DNA of 64,000 bases from Penicillus capitatus (Eukaryota > Chlorophyta). The number at the start of each line of letters is the position of its first letter. Within the stretch, counting starts at the first letter, position 1. The notes under the pieces were generated by a model that saw only the letters and a program-made list of their open reading frames with translations, did no database searches and had not been told where the DNA came from. The translations under genes were made by a program, and so were the position numbers. Positions 23,825 through 35,939 of the stretch are shown piece after piece. The stretch is from contig OZ287707.1 in assembly GCA_965649825.1 (NCBI GenBank), positions 186,001-250,000 on the forward strand, read 5' to 3'.

Positions 23825-25150
23825 ATGTGGTCCGACGACAGTGACGACGCGAGCTCAGACGCTGCGAGTCTACTCGATGAGGAACTCGAGCAAACGATCA
23901 AAGCCAGCCTCGACCTTCCGCTGACACTCCCGACTCCGTGTCCCGTTTGCTCCTCCTGCAGCTTCGCCTCAAATCGTTTTCATCTCTTCTCCGACTTCAA
24001 AGCTCTTCGTCAACATGCATCCGGTAGGCGTCGACCGTCGCCGGCACCCATGACCGTTCTGTGCGATGCAGAGCGTGTGCGCGATCGATGCCCCGAGCAA
24101 CAGAAAGTTCGACACCTGCACGAGACGCTGCTGCAAAACGTCGATCAGGAGATTGAGGATGCAAAGGTGGCGCATGTGATGTCGGCAGACGTTGCTGCAA
24201 TGGTGTATCGGGAGAACGTGAGTACGGAGACGACACGGAAACTCGATGATATGCTGCTTCTCGATGAAAGTGTTCGAGAAGGCAAACGCGCCATCGAAGA
24301 CCTGCAAGAGAAGCGACAGAAAAAACAGCGACAGACGTATCGAAACGTCAATCGATTGCAGGAACTGAGGCACAGTATTCAGGCCTATCGGGAAAGTGCC
24401 GAACGCATCAGAGAAGAGTCCATGAAAGTGTGACCTTCATACATAAAGGCGGCGGAATGGTAAAGAGTGAGATGGTGCGCAGGAGATTGAGAAGTATGAT
24501 ACTGATCTAAGAGATCTGCGAGATTCTCAGACGCAGCAACTGGATATGCGACGTGTACAGATTGACAAGATTCAGAAAGAACTGGACGATTCGGCCAAGC
24601 AGCTGACACAAGAGAAGAGGGCAGATCTCCGACAGAAGCAGCAGAACATGATGAAGTCGGCCGAGACGATGCGACAAGAGAAGGAATCGGTGGAACAGCA
24701 GCTGAAGGAGCTGCAGATACAGAAGGCCAATGCACAACGCGATTGGGAAGAGGCCGGACGGCAGAGGGAGATATTCGATCGAGAGGTGCATAACGTAGAA
24801 CAGCAGATCAAAGAGAGCGTCAAATGGGAGGAGGAGGATCAAGTGGTGATCAAGCAGCTCTCGTTGCTGGGTCTCGATACCAAACGACTACCCATGTCCT
24901 GCACCAAATGCAAGAGGCCGTTTCAAAAGAAAGAAGACAAGGGGAAGGAGGGGACATGCGAACGGACAATTCTGGAACTCTGTGGCTGTGTGGACTACTG
25001 CCGAACTTGCGCAGAACACAGACGATTCAAATGCGAGAAGCACAATGTCCGTGCCGGCCATGCCATTCCTTTCAGAACCTTTGGTTAAGCATCGAGGCGC
25101 AGCACCGCGCCCAGCAGCTGGATATGAGCGATGAGGAAGAGACAGCTTGA
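23825..25150 (+). CDS. Coiled-coil protein with N- and C-terminal cysteine clusters
   Basis: An acidic start (WSDDSDDASSD) is followed by CPVCSSCSF. A long coiled coil of several hundred residues rich in Glu, Gln, Lys and Arg comes next. The C-terminal zinc-like cluster has MSCTKCKRPF, then LCGCVDYCRTCAEH, then RFKCEKH. The overall form resembles a RING-like or zinc-finger coiled-coil scaffold, but I cannot name the family. Introns inferred: 24024-24071, 24428-24482 (starts GTGTGAC) and 25047-25102. If the last is spliced, the protein ends SDEEETA at 25150 and its last exon overlaps the final exon of PIG-M on the other strand. If not, it stops at 25088. Confidence 0.65.
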
Positions 25151-26532
25151 TAACCAGACTTGCAGAAAACAGGACCATCCCTGAAGATGGGCTGACAAGA
25201 CAGGAGATGCGAAAAACGGGTGTTACTTGAAATTCGAGCAGATACGCCCACCATAGCCAATGACCTTGAGCGAGGACCCAGAGAATGAAGGATATTGCGA
25301 ATGGTGTGATTTTGTAACGGGGTTGACGGGAGATCAGTAACGGCAGGAGACCGAAGTACCACACAAAGTACTGTGCTGTACAGACCTAGACAATCCGCCG
25401 TCAGTTCCGTAACGAAAGGAGCCATTCGCGGTTGCTTTGTTGAAGGCGACAAAGATGATGGTGGAGAGGGTGAAAGAGAGCAGCAGGTCCCTTCCTTGTT
25501 TGAAAGCGACAACCACTATCAAAACCAGCTGAACGATCGTTCCCCATTTTGCTGGATCCAACCAGCGCAGCACGGCTGGAAGTGACCCGGCATTGCCTGA
25601 ACACAGATGCCTTCGTGGATTTGCTTTAGTGGGGATGCTCACGGTTCCAATGCGTGAGGTAGATCGGATAGAAATGCCAAGAGAAATTGTGTCGCGGATC
25701 GAGACGCGTGAAGTGGTAGAGGACGGCGTTGTCGAGGTAGTCTTCTGGATAGATCGCATAGAACAGGACTCCCAATGTCACTAAGGAAATAAAAGCTCCG
25801 AAACCAAAATGCACGACCTCTCTGCACGTCACATCACGCCACTGTCTCTATCAAACAGCCATCGATATCAAAGACCCCTCGGTGCAGAAAGCACAGATGG
25901 TAAAGCAGACCTGCGATTCACTGCCTCTGCGCTGGGCGGAGCGATGGGTTAGATAAGAGAGAAGAGACGGTGCGTAGATCACAGGAAACAGCCGCCAGTG
26001 CACACAGAGTCCCCACAAGAGTCCTGCTGTTAGATATCGTCCATTCTCTATGGCCTTGATGAGCAGCAGGATTCCGAGAACGGTGATCGTGTCGCAGTTG
26101 CCCCGTGTCGAGATGGTAAAGGTAAAAGGATTGAATAGCCAAAGCTGCATAGCCATCAGAGATCCACTCGCATTTTTTCTGCTTTGTGGCCAGGACGGCA
26201 TCAAACGTGCCACCACGAGATCCGAGAGACAGAAGAGAAACTGCACAGCATTGTATGGAGGACGATGATGTGACAGCGAGTCATGCCTTGCCCCATTGTC
26301 TCGAGAAAAGGGCGTTGGGTATCAGAAGCCACGCAACGAGTGGCGAGTACCGATATGTCAATCGGTCATATGGAGACGCTCCTTGTTCAACAAAGGCGGC
26401 CGCATCGCTGTAGACATTGTAATCGACATCCGTGTACTTAACGTCCAAGTAACGATCTTGCCATACGCCATAGAGCAACAGAAAAATTCTCAGAAGTGCA
26501 GCGAGGCCGATGGTCCACCGAGATGCACGCAT
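25085..26532 (-). CDS. PIGM: GPI mannosyltransferase 1 (PIG-M)
   Basis: Adds the first mannose to the GPI precursor in the ER lumen using dolichyl-phosphate mannose. Motifs: KYTDVDYNVYSDAAAFV, which contains the luminal DxD, then SPYDRLTYRYSPLVAWLL, GKFLFCLSDLVVA, FTISTRGNCDTI, YHFTRLDPRHNFSWHFY, FVAFNKVCTAQYFVWYFGLLPL, and a last helix ending LLEFQ followed by a hydrophobic tail. Introns inferred: 25181-25226, 25386-25435 (GC-AG), 25597-25642, 25848-25910 and 26241-26286 (GC-AG). Both GC-AG introns sit at positions where the conserved frame leaves no GT alternative that I can see. The start is 37 bp from the divergent XAP5 gene. Confidence 0.93.
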
Positions 26533-26569
26533 GGCTGATTCTGGCCGTTATGTCGTCAAGACTTGACAA

Positions 26570-27828
26570 ATGAGTTTGCAAGGATATGTCGGCAGCTCTC
26601 AGGATCAGACGCGCATTCGCCGACAGGAAAAACAGCGCGAAGAAGAAAAGAGGCAGATAGAGGAACTCAAGAGGGAGACCGAGGCGAAAAGCATCGCGGC
26701 AGGACTTCGACGTTTTGGCACAGGAACGGCAGAAGTCTCATCACGTCCATTTTTGGAGTCAGCAGAGGTCGCCTTTCTGCCCTAGGTGCTCGAAACGGCT
26801 TTCAAGAACGAAACGGTCGGTCTTGTCACGCGAGAAGAGTTTCTGAAGAAAAAGACAAACCTTGAAGAAAGGTACACTATATATGTTTGCCTGCTCTCAC
26901 GCATTTGTGGATGGATGGGTCAGATTCGAGGGACAGGAGAAGAAAGAGAAGAGAGGCGTCGAGTCAGCTAAGCGAAAACAGAAACGTCCAAAGCATCCGA
27001 TTCGGGCAGTGCTGTCGTTTGGTGATGAAGAGGAGGAGGCAGTGACCGAAGGGCCCGACAGCAAAGTGTCAAAAAAGAAAGAGAGTGACCGAAAGGAACG
27101 ACGTACGTCGAAGTATGGCAAGTGCCCGTCCGTCGAGACAGAATTCCTACCGGATGCGTACGTGCATCCCATCTCTTCTCATCTACAGAGGCGAATCTAC
27201 AGGGAACGCGATCGCCGGGAAAAGGAACTCAGAGAACAGCTGAAACGCGTAAGGCCACGTCTCCGTTGTCATACGATCGATATCGTGTTGAATAGGAATG
27301 GAAGGAGAGGCAGGAGGCGATAAAAGAGGAAGATCTCGAGCTGGTTTACAGCTACTGGGATGGAACCGGCCATCGGTAACTGTACCCTTATCGCATTCTG
27401 TCGCGAGATCTCGTGTCCAGCCGCACGCTGAAGGTAAAGAAAGGCGATACGATTGGAGACTTCTTGAGACAAGCACGAGATCAGCTGTCCAAAGATTTCA
27501 GAGAACTCCGACTGGCGTCGGTTGAGAATCTCCTCTACATCAAGGTCATTGAGCTCTCCGTTCCACGTGTATGCGAGAGGAGTTGCTGTCTGACTAGGAA
27601 GATCTCATGATTCCGCACAATCTCACTTTCTATGATCTGATGCTGTGCAGAATGAGAGGCTCACGTACTGCTCTGTTCGATTTCGGTATCGGAGACGATG
27701 TGCTGTCGCTGGACGGAACGGAGCGTTGGACGGCGAAAGTGGTCGAGCGGCATTGGTACGATCGAAACAAGCACATCTTTCCGGCGTCTCGATGGGAAGT
27801 CTATGATCCGGACAAGAACCAAGCATGA
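26570..27828 (+). CDS. XAP5/FAM50 family nuclear protein
   Basis: Opens with a charged coiled region (RIRRQEKQREEEKRQIEEL), then VGLVTREEFLKKKTNLE, a Lys/Glu-rich linker with LSFGDEEEE, and the conserved C-terminal half: YSYWDGTGHR, LKVKKGDTIGDFL, LIPHNLTFYDLML and NKHIFPASRWEVYDPDK. XAP5 (XCT in plants, FAM50 in animals) is linked to splicing and gene regulation. Introns inferred: 26735-26785, 26872-26923, 27249-27295, 27376-27420 and 27545-27597. A 27-nt segment at about 27162-27188 has splice-like ends (GT...CAG) and is a multiple of three, so it may be exon or a micro-intron. Confidence 0.92.
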
Positions 27829-28138
27829 TGATAGACCTGTTCATGGCTAATTGATCTGGCCATTAAAATTAGTGTTCGCACACTTGACGGTTCACGTATG
27901 CGACGCGATTGCCCAAACATATCGGTTTTCTCCTTCTAGAATACAACTGAACTTATGATGGATCGTCGCGGTGTTCATCAGGACACCCCCTTCCCAAAAT
28001 GCAGGTTGATGGTGACTAGATTTCTTCTTCAGTTACCCTCACGCACAAACACAAAGTATAGACACACACGTCCCTGTTTTCGACAAAAGGGCAAAAATGC
28101 AAACAATGGACGGATAGACGGACGACATCTGAGAGTTC
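27829..28138. other. Intergenic, shared 3' region
   Basis: Lies between the convergent XAP5 and TBC genes. No gene is seen. Confidence 0.4.
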
Positions 28139-29201
28139 TTATTTTCTCACAGTGAAAGATCTTCGTTTCCAGCTTTTGTGCAATGACTGTGGCGGCTCTC
28201 CACGTATCTCCCTCTCAGCCTCCTGTCCCAAACGATCGACCACCGACGATGACATCGATCCAACGGAATGAAAAGCCGCCGTCAAGATTTCGTCGGCGTC
28301 GAATGCCCGACGGAGTTTGCTGGTAAGTATTTTGGGCAAATTCACACTGTTAGACATACTGAGAACGGTATTCTGATTCCGTAGCAAGCTCACGAGAGCA
28401 ATACGATGCAGAACTTTGCTGCCTTCACAGAAAACGCAATCCCAAATCCGTGCCAGTGTCTCTGGAGGGAATGCCATAACGAAGAAAGAGGAGAACCATC
28501 CGTCACAGATGCTCTGTAACGATGCAAAGTTGTGGATGTGTTCTGCCAAAAGCGCATTCTTTTTCTGAAGCAACGCCGCCAAAACGTGTTCCTGAACACG
28601 ACACCAGAAGCCAAACTACAAAGAGATGTGTGAGAACAGAAATAAGAGTGAGATGGACTTTGTAAGAGGTTTTGTTGTTGAAGATTTTGTTGTCGAGAAG
28701 ACTTAAAAACAGCCAGAAGACATCTTCCTCGCGTTCGGGTCCCATCACGACCAACAGAAAGGCCACAACCGCCACCAGATGAAAGGAGGCGCCATCTGCG
28801 TCACTGTGCAGACGGTAAGCCGCAAAGATGCGCTGAACGATTGCGATTCCTTCGGGACCCAGATTTCGAACAAACATCCGATACGTTGTCGGGTCCAGAG
28901 GCTCGACGACATGTTCGCAGCAACCTCGCAGCTGCGCATAGTATTGCGTTGGGTGACTGTCTCTCACAGCCGCGGCTCCCGAAAGGACAAACCAGACGTC
29001 TGGACGCAGTTCCGGTGGTATACCCCTTCGGACCAGTTCTTTGACGCGTCGTCCTGCGAGACGGACCGGTCTTTGCGCGAGTACTCTTTTCCAAGCAGCG
29101 AGCTGAGCTGAGCTTCGCTGCAGACACCTTTCGCGTCCGCGCAGTTCATCGTCCGTCATACCGCTCAAGGCAAAGCCATACGTATCCAACGTCGCACACA
29201 T
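28139..29201 (-). CDS. TBC-domain protein (Rab-GAP fold), key motifs degenerate
   Basis: The TBC domain is recognised from VKELVRRGIPPELRPDVWFVLSG, EEDVFWLFLSLLDNK, NALLAEHIHNFAS and GWFSSFFVMAFPPETLARIWDC. TBC proteins accelerate GTP hydrolysis by Rab GTPases through an Arg finger (IxxDxxR) and a Gln finger (YxQ). The expected region reads VEPLDPTTYRMF and then SDADGASFHLVAVVAF, with no clear YxQ, so it may not be a working GAP. One intron, 28616-28659, is inferred. I take the ATG at 29201 (MCATLDTYGFALSG) because the DxYGF start is typical of this family. Confidence 0.82.
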
Positions 29202-30529
29202 TGTTGTCTGGCCGGAGCTCGAAGCCTTCACGCTGACCAGACTCTTCGGCGTTAACCATATAAACACAGTCTTTCGCAGGCAACAGAGTAGCGATGCAGG
29301 CAAGAAACAAATTTCGCGAAGGATAGATAGAAGAATCACAACGGCGATCGATGGCTCATGGCGTCATTAAATCCGATACGACCTGTCCTGACGTCATGCC
29401 AAATCTCCTATTCATAGATACCCCGATGTGAAATGTCTGCCTTGTCATTCACGAAAACGATCCTCTGCGAAACAGGCAGAATGGTAAATGCATGGAGGCA
29501 CAATCTATTTCGGTCGATGGGAAGGTGCGTGCCGTGAGCGTGGTATATGGAAGCTATGCATACATGTGTCGATTTTGACGGATGGATTTATCGGTCGGTG
29601 CTGTGATGATGTATTTGAATACATCAGCAGTGTTGCGTGGCAGGCTCAAGATTTCAGAAAAGTATGTTCGTGGTTCTGTCTGATGTTGGACCATGAAACA
29701 TCTGGCGACATTTTCTACATGAAGGTCGGACTATTCGAAGTGGAGAGCAATGCGCTGAACATCTTTACGAGGCGGTTGCTCTTAGAGACGTTTTCTGAGG
29801 CCATGAACACAACCGAAATGCTCCGGCATGTCTGCATCGTTGACGATATCAAGTACGCGATGCATACATAGATGGAGCACCCTTATCCCGCCAAAACGTT
29901 TTCCCGTACTCCCAAGGAGATGTCTCTGTCGGATTTGGTTATTGCCTTGCTGTGCCTAGACCGCAGCATCCAGCATTTCCACGCAGTCTGTGAAACGGAG
30001 GGCGAGATCCTACCCAGCTCACAGCTCTTCAACTGCTACCCCGTAAACGGCCAAGGCAATGCGTTAAGCCATTCGCCGATTCCATCACCCCGTCCATTCC
30101 GCTGAGCATTTAGAATCCACGAGGGGACGCGGCTGAAGTGAAACCACCGCCTATCTGGGGTGTAGCGAATGGATGGTTGGCTGTTTCTCTTTTTGTCCTA
30201 TCTCTTTCGCGATGGAGCGATCTATTGAGAGGCAGATGTCAAGGAAGATAGCGGATAAGTAAGAAGTCTTTTGGAGGGTCATCGGGACGTGAGTGGCCCG
30301 GCATTCGGTATTCTCTATCCATTTATACGATTTGCCAACATTCAGTGAATTTGTGACCCAAAACAAAGCGTGTTACTTGGCAAACTTTCTCGTTCCGTTG
30401 CGCTACGTGTGTCGTTGGCGTTCGTTATTTTCGAGAAGCGCTACATCGTATTTCGGGTGAAGGCAGTACTGTTATCGATAGAAGTCTGTAAACGTCAGAA
30501 AGGGGTCTATTCGTGCCGTAGGGAAAGCT
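29202..30529 (+). other. Weakly coding stretch, no assigned gene
   Basis: Two open frames (29488-29871 and 29872-30105, +) are protein-like in parts, for example MSLSDLVIALLCLDRSIQHF. A possible short first exon lies at 29352. I could not join them into a model or name a family. They could be exons of one small gene. Confidence 0.25.
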
Positions 30530-32159
30530 ATGCGAAGTCAACTCAAGTCTTTACTCGGAGGCAATTCGCAGAACGGGGAAGAGTCTCGCGTGACCGAATC
30601 TACCGAGAACGACTCCTCGTTGCAGCACAGTGCAGTTTACGGCGGGACTGGGGCACGCGGTGGCGCTCAAGGAGCGAAATCGGCGGACGTCGGGTAAGAT
30701 GCGATGCTCAAAATGCATCGACCCGACAATACTTGGATGTGTGCGACAGACCTTCATCTGAAAAGATGACCGCACAAGTTCCAAACAGCTACTGCTGCCC
30801 TATCTCTATGGAGATTATGGTCGAGCCTGTGATTGTGGCGACCGGGCATACGTATGACAAAGAGTGTATCCAGATGTGGCTTTCACAGGGAAATCGAACT
30901 TGTCCGGCGACAGGACAGAAGCTCAGACATCTGGAACTGGTGCCAAATTTTGCACTTAGAAATGCCATTCAAGTTTTCATCCCGCAACATCGGGGCGCTC
31001 TTTCAGGAAGAGCCTGCGTGCATTGTAGGAATGGGCGGCGCAAAACAATGTCAAATTGAGAGATCATGCCGATGTGGTCAATTGGCCCATCAGCTACCAC
31101 TACGATGGACCTCGAAACATTCTTCAAGTACCGAGGCATAGAGGGACAGAGATAGAACGGGAGTGACGGTGTGTAGGGCCACGAAGAAATTGTCTGGGCG
31201 GTCGAAGCCCACGGAAATAGGCTTTTCTCAGCCTCGGCTGACAAGACAATAAGAGTGTGGGATATCGATTCGCGCAGATGTGAACAGGTCCTTGAAGATC
31301 ATTCTCGCCCCGTTCTTTCTTTAGCAATCTGCAATAATAAACTCTTCTCTGGCTCCTATGATTACACAATCAAAGTATGGAGCTTAGACACACTCACAAA
31401 GATTAAGACCCTCGAAGGGCACACAGATGCCGTCCGTGCTCTGGCTGTTGCCGGACAAAGACTCTTCTCTGGATCTTACGATTCCACTGTGAGAGTCTGG
31501 AACGTTGTGACGATGGAGCCTATGCAGGTCACGCACTCTGTTCACAGATGTGTCCTTCTCTTACGGTATTGGTGAGCGTACAGGTCCTGAAGGGGCACAT
31601 CGGTCCTGTACGGACATTGGTGTATGCGGGTGGCATGATGTTCTCTGGATCCTATGATAAGACAGTTCGCGTGTGGAATGTGGATACACTGGACTGCAAG
31701 GCTACCCTATCTGGTCACGCAGGAGCAGTCCGTGCATTGGTGGCAAGTGCCAATCATGTTTTTTCGGGATCGGATGATCACACGATCAAAGTCTGGTCGA
31801 CGGAGACGCTTAGATGCGTTAAGAATCTTGAAGGTCATGAGGACAACGTCCGTGTGCTCACCGTTGGGAGCAAATACATGTTCTCGGGTTCTTGGGACAA
31901 AACAATCCGTGTATGGGATCTGGAAACGCTAGACTGTGTCAAGACACTAGAAGGCCACACCGAAGCTGTCTTAGCGCTAGCAGTGGGGAATAGACACTTG
32001 GTATCTGGATCGTACGATACCACTGTACGCTTCTGGGATTTAGAATCCTTCCGATGCGTCAAGAAATGTGAAGGGCATGATGATGCTGTGCGAGTATTGG
32101 CCGCTGCAGATGGCAAGGTCTTTTCTGGATCTTACGATGGAAGCATCGGAGTGTGGTAG
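30530..32159 (+). CDS. U-box E3 ubiquitin ligase with C-terminal WD40 propeller
   Basis: A low-complexity Ser/Gly N-terminus precedes a U-box: YCCPISMEIMVEPVIVATGHTYD, then WLSQGNRTCPATGQ, then LVPNFALRNAIQEW. The C-terminal half is seven WD40 repeats with the recurring core LFSGSYDxTIxVWxxxT and GH at the start of each blade. U-boxes recruit E2 enzymes, and the propeller should bind substrate. Introns inferred: 30694-30749, 30973-31028, 31128-31176 and 31528-31583. The last five blades are one uninterrupted exon. The protein stops immediately after the last SGSYDGSIGVW. The ATG at 30530 is chosen because it opens the frame that splices into the U-box. Confidence 0.9.
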
Positions 32160-32647
32160 TTCCATTGATTTATTTTCCGTGTTGTCACATTGTGTATCGC
32201 CTCCAAGACTCTTGTTGAGGAGTTTAACCTTAAGATTTGATTTTACATGCTGGCAACTCAGTCATTCGTGCTTGGACACACACACATCTATCTCTTCACT
32301 TCTACTGTATCGTGCTTCATCACGACAGCTAAACAGGATCGATGGATGAATCATCATCGCCTTAGTCGTTTATCCATTTCCTATGGATCTGGCACGTCAC
32401 CGATTTGGTTGCTTGGTCATTGAAAGTGGGTGGTATGTTTTTGGCGAATAAAATACGATTGGCGCCGCGAATGGAATACAGTCATTAAAAGAGAGAGAAA
32501 CAGAGAGATTGATGCGACTCTCATTCTTTTGCCCTTGTCTATTGCACCCCATCAAAATACATGTGTTTATACAACCTCATTTGTTGGTGTAATAGATGCT
32601 CTTAAGTCGCAACCCCCAACGAACGAACCAACAAACGAAAGCGACCA
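32160..32647. other. Intergenic between U-box and COQ6 genes
   Basis: Contains only short chance frames and purine-rich runs near 32490. No gene is seen. Confidence 0.4.
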
Positions 32648-34382
32648 ATGCTGCGGCTATTCAAAGAGAGGACGCACACACGAAGCTCTCTCTTGACACG
32701 ATCACTGACAATCGCGGCGCAAAAGATTCAGGAGTATGACGTCGTGATCGTTGGAGCGGGAATGGTGGGCGCCGCTTTGGCCTCTTCTTTAAGTACTGAC
32801 AATCGCCATCGCTGACGTTTCCTCCACAGCGTCACACTTAGGTGCACATCCGTTGACCTCTTCGCTCAATGTCGCCCTCCTGGACGCCAAAGTCCGTGTA
32901 CTGAATCAAGCAGCTGAAGGCTATTCCTTCGGTGTCGAATAGGAACCTCCAAAGAGGACGATGGCAGATACGCAGATCGATGTTCCAGAGATGCGTGTCA
33001 GCACTCTGATCCCGTCCACTGTGAGTCTACTCAAACGGTGTGGTGCCTGGGAGGAGCTCAAGCCACCGATCTCTGCTGCAGTTGAACAGATGCAGGTTGC
33101 ATGGATCGCATACACGACATATGTGAGAAACGCGTGTTTTGGAGGTATGGGATTACGATTCGGATGGATTCCTGCGATGGTCGTCGCGCCAAGTGGGACA
33201 CAGCAACATGGGATACGTCGTGGAAAACACACGGCTCCAATCCGCGCTCATCCGTACGCTCGGGAACAGCAGTTCCACCGAATGCCGATTTCCAGTCGAG
33301 ATCCAGTCCATCTCCTTTCCATCGATATCTTCGGAAAACGCTCTAGCAACGGTGCACCTCCACGGCGGAGATCAGCTGAAGACACGACTGGTGGTATTGC
33401 TTGGATTGGGCCAGTGCGTGCTCATCGTGTGTCTGTCTAGATTGTGGGCGCAGATGGCGCCGCTTCCAAAGTGCGGGAACTGGCAGGGGTCAAAACCAGT
33501 CGGAGAGATTATCATCAACGGGGCTTGGTGGCGACGGTCGAAGTATCGAGACCGAATTCGACAGCCTGGCAGAGATTTCTACCGACAGGCCCATTCGCAT
33601 TGCTCCCCGTTCGAAATGGCTACTTCAATATCGTGTGGTCTGTGACGGAAGAAGTCGCCAAAGCTGTCGAGTCTGCCAACGAACAGGCCGCCATACAAGC
33701 ATTCAACGAGGTCCGATCCCCAATCCCCGTTCGCGATCAACATCTCTCAGACAGGCCTTGCACGGAGGACACAGTCGCGAGGCTGCGGCCGAGGCGTCTT
33801 CTGATCTGGATGCATTTCGCCATCCGCCTCGAATCACGAAGATCGTAGGGGGTATGCCTAGATCTTTTCCTCTCCGAAGGCAATTGGCAGACAAGCAAGA
33901 AATGATCATTTCTGTTCTGAGCAATGGACGATATTTGAATGCACAGGTTTGTTGGATCGAGATGGGCATTGGTGGGAGACGCGTACCGCGTTGTGCATCC
34001 TTTGGCAGGTCAAGGGGTCAATCTTGGCTTTGGCGATGTCCTGCAACTACAGACGGCCCTGGAACGTGCTCTTCAATCTGGTCAAGATCTCGGAGATGTC
34101 TTCATGCTCAAAGTCTATTATCTTCCTGATCAGAGCCACTCGACAGTGGTGCCGTTCTAGGATCGGTATGCGAAGCAGAGGGGATTGGAGACATCTGTGA
34201 TGATGACCGCCTTGGATACGATCCGTGAACTGTTTGCCGTTCAGTCTCTGCCTTTTCCAGCTTTGAGAGGGATAGGCCTTGATACATTGAATGCCGCCAA
34301 ACCTGTCAAGAACGAAATCATGCTCTATGCCATGGGGCTCAAATCTGCTGCATCGCATTTAGGGCCCTTTTCTGGAGTATGA
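32648..34382 (+). CDS. COQ6: Ubiquinone biosynthesis flavin monooxygenase COQ6
   Basis: Flavin hydroxylase of the UbiH/COQ6 family, acting on the ubiquinone ring in mitochondria. Motifs: YDVVIVGAGMVGAALASSL (GxGxxG FAD site), RVSTLIPSTVSLLKRCGAW, IVGADGAASKVRELAG (GD-like motif), WQRFLPTGPFALLP, and WALVGDAYRVVHPLAGQGVNLG (the GD/FAD C-terminal motif, with Tyr where Ala is usual). The N-terminus (MLRLFKERTHTRSSLLTR) fits a mitochondrial presequence. Introns inferred: 32793-32841, 32892-32942, 33096-33144, 33391-33440, 33711-33754, 33895-33946 (GC-AG) and 34098-34160. Confidence 0.93.
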
Positions 34383-34484
34383 AGCGGAAAACATTGATGT
34401 ATTCTCTCGAACAAGTGTATTCGCAGACAAAGAATTAAGCAAATCAATAGCCAGAGAGCATACGAGCAGTTTTTGAAGCAACAC

Positions 34485-35939
34485 TCATTTTCTGTACCAT
34501 AGGATTCCATCGCCTTCTTTGTCCGGAGCCACATACGCCGTATCTCTAAAATCAGCCCAGAGTGCCCTGAGCAAGTGTCTGTCATCGACTTTGTAGTAGG
34601 GACCCAGTACGGGTTTGATCGCCTCTGTTGCTTCCAGTGCATGATAGTGCGGAATCTGCACAAAGAATGTGGTCCGTCCATCTCGGATGAAGAAGGCTGA
34701 CCTGGGAGAAGAGATGATGAAGGACGTGGGTGTCCGTGATTCTGTGGAATATCACGTTCAGAAATCCAAAGTCCCGATCGATCGTCGAGAGCGCTCCTTT
34801 CAGCCAGATCCATTCCTTCTTGTTGTAGTGTGGGCACTTTGGATTGGAGTGATGCAGAAAAGTGATCGTCACTAACCAGACATGGACGATGAAGTAAGGA
34901 ATGATGTATGTCTTCAGGACGGTAGCGAATCCAAATTGCTGGCCAATGAGGAACAGACTACCGATGACGGCCATCAATCCCAAATCACTCAAAAAGACTT
35001 CGAATCTCTCTTTCGGCAAAAAGACAGGTGACCATGGGTTTAGATGATTGGCCCATCCTTCGTATTCGCGGCCACCGAAGTGCGTAAGAAGATAAAGTGG
35101 AAATCCAAAGACAAGTACCAATGCTAAAGAAATAGCACGGACGACACCTGAGCTCTTGAAAATGGAAGTCATCTCATTCTCTCCTGCAACTTTGTCCAAA
35201 GCGAGCGGAACAAAAGCCTGGAGACCACTTAGTAACGAGAAGTCAAGATGTGTGTCCTTACTTCGTCGTCTGTCACGTGTCCTGTGTTTGCGTGGTGTCT
35301 TTTGTGAGAGAACTTCCTGTATGAAGCTGTCAGCGTTGATGACGGGGTCTGCAGGTTTACCATGAGAAATAGGGAATGAGCAGAAAAGAATGCCCAAAGA
35401 AGCCAACAAGATCATTGAGCCATTGTCGCTCTGAAAACGCTCCGTGTCCGCATTCATGGGACACGATCCAAATACCCACGCCAAATGCGGACACCCAGAA
35501 CCAGTAGGCTGGCCATAGGATGCCATACTTCATTGCCGCAGCAACGGGCAAGGTGTCGATGTAGGTGCTCGCATAGACAAGAGCTGTAATAGCAATGATA
35601 TCGCGTGCCAGGTACGAGAATGAGCGCAGAGCTGATCGCTTGAAGCAATGAGGAGGTATGGCACGTCGGAGATCTGCCAGTGTAAAAGGCAAGTCCTCGT
35701 CAGGGTTTGGAAAACGACGTGGATACGTTCCGTTGGAGACTTGCTCCCCAGATTCCTTCGTATCCGGTCCTACGCTTACAAAAGCAGGTAACGGCTCGAC
35801 TTCTCTCTGTCTTCTGCGGATGCGCGATGTCGAGAAAACGTCGAATCTACGACCTGGCATGGGCGGATCTCCCGGCGTCAACACGGCGCGCCTTGATAAT
35901 GCGACAGGGCTCCCGAAAGAAAGAGGCATCGCGCCGTTC
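34485..35939 (-). CDS. Delta12/omega-3-type fatty-acid desaturase
   Basis: A membrane di-iron desaturase with three histidine boxes: HECGH (about 35450), HKRHH after the 35317-35360 intron, and HVLHH before the 34656-34701 intron. The sequence FTLADLRRAIPPHCFKRSALRSFSY is typical of the FAD2/FAD3 group, and a C-terminal IPHYHALEATEAIKP follows. It inserts a double bond into C18 acyl chains. The ATG at 35939 gives an 80-residue extension rich in Arg, Ser and Pro that may be a plastid transit peptide; an ER location is the alternative. Introns inferred: 34656-34701, 35218-35261 and 35317-35360. Confidence 0.92.

Noticed and set aside
29352-29600. Possible proteasome-assembly-chaperone-like first exons
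   Set aside because: The resemblance was vague, the introns needed were too short (about 25 nt), and the frame soon stops.
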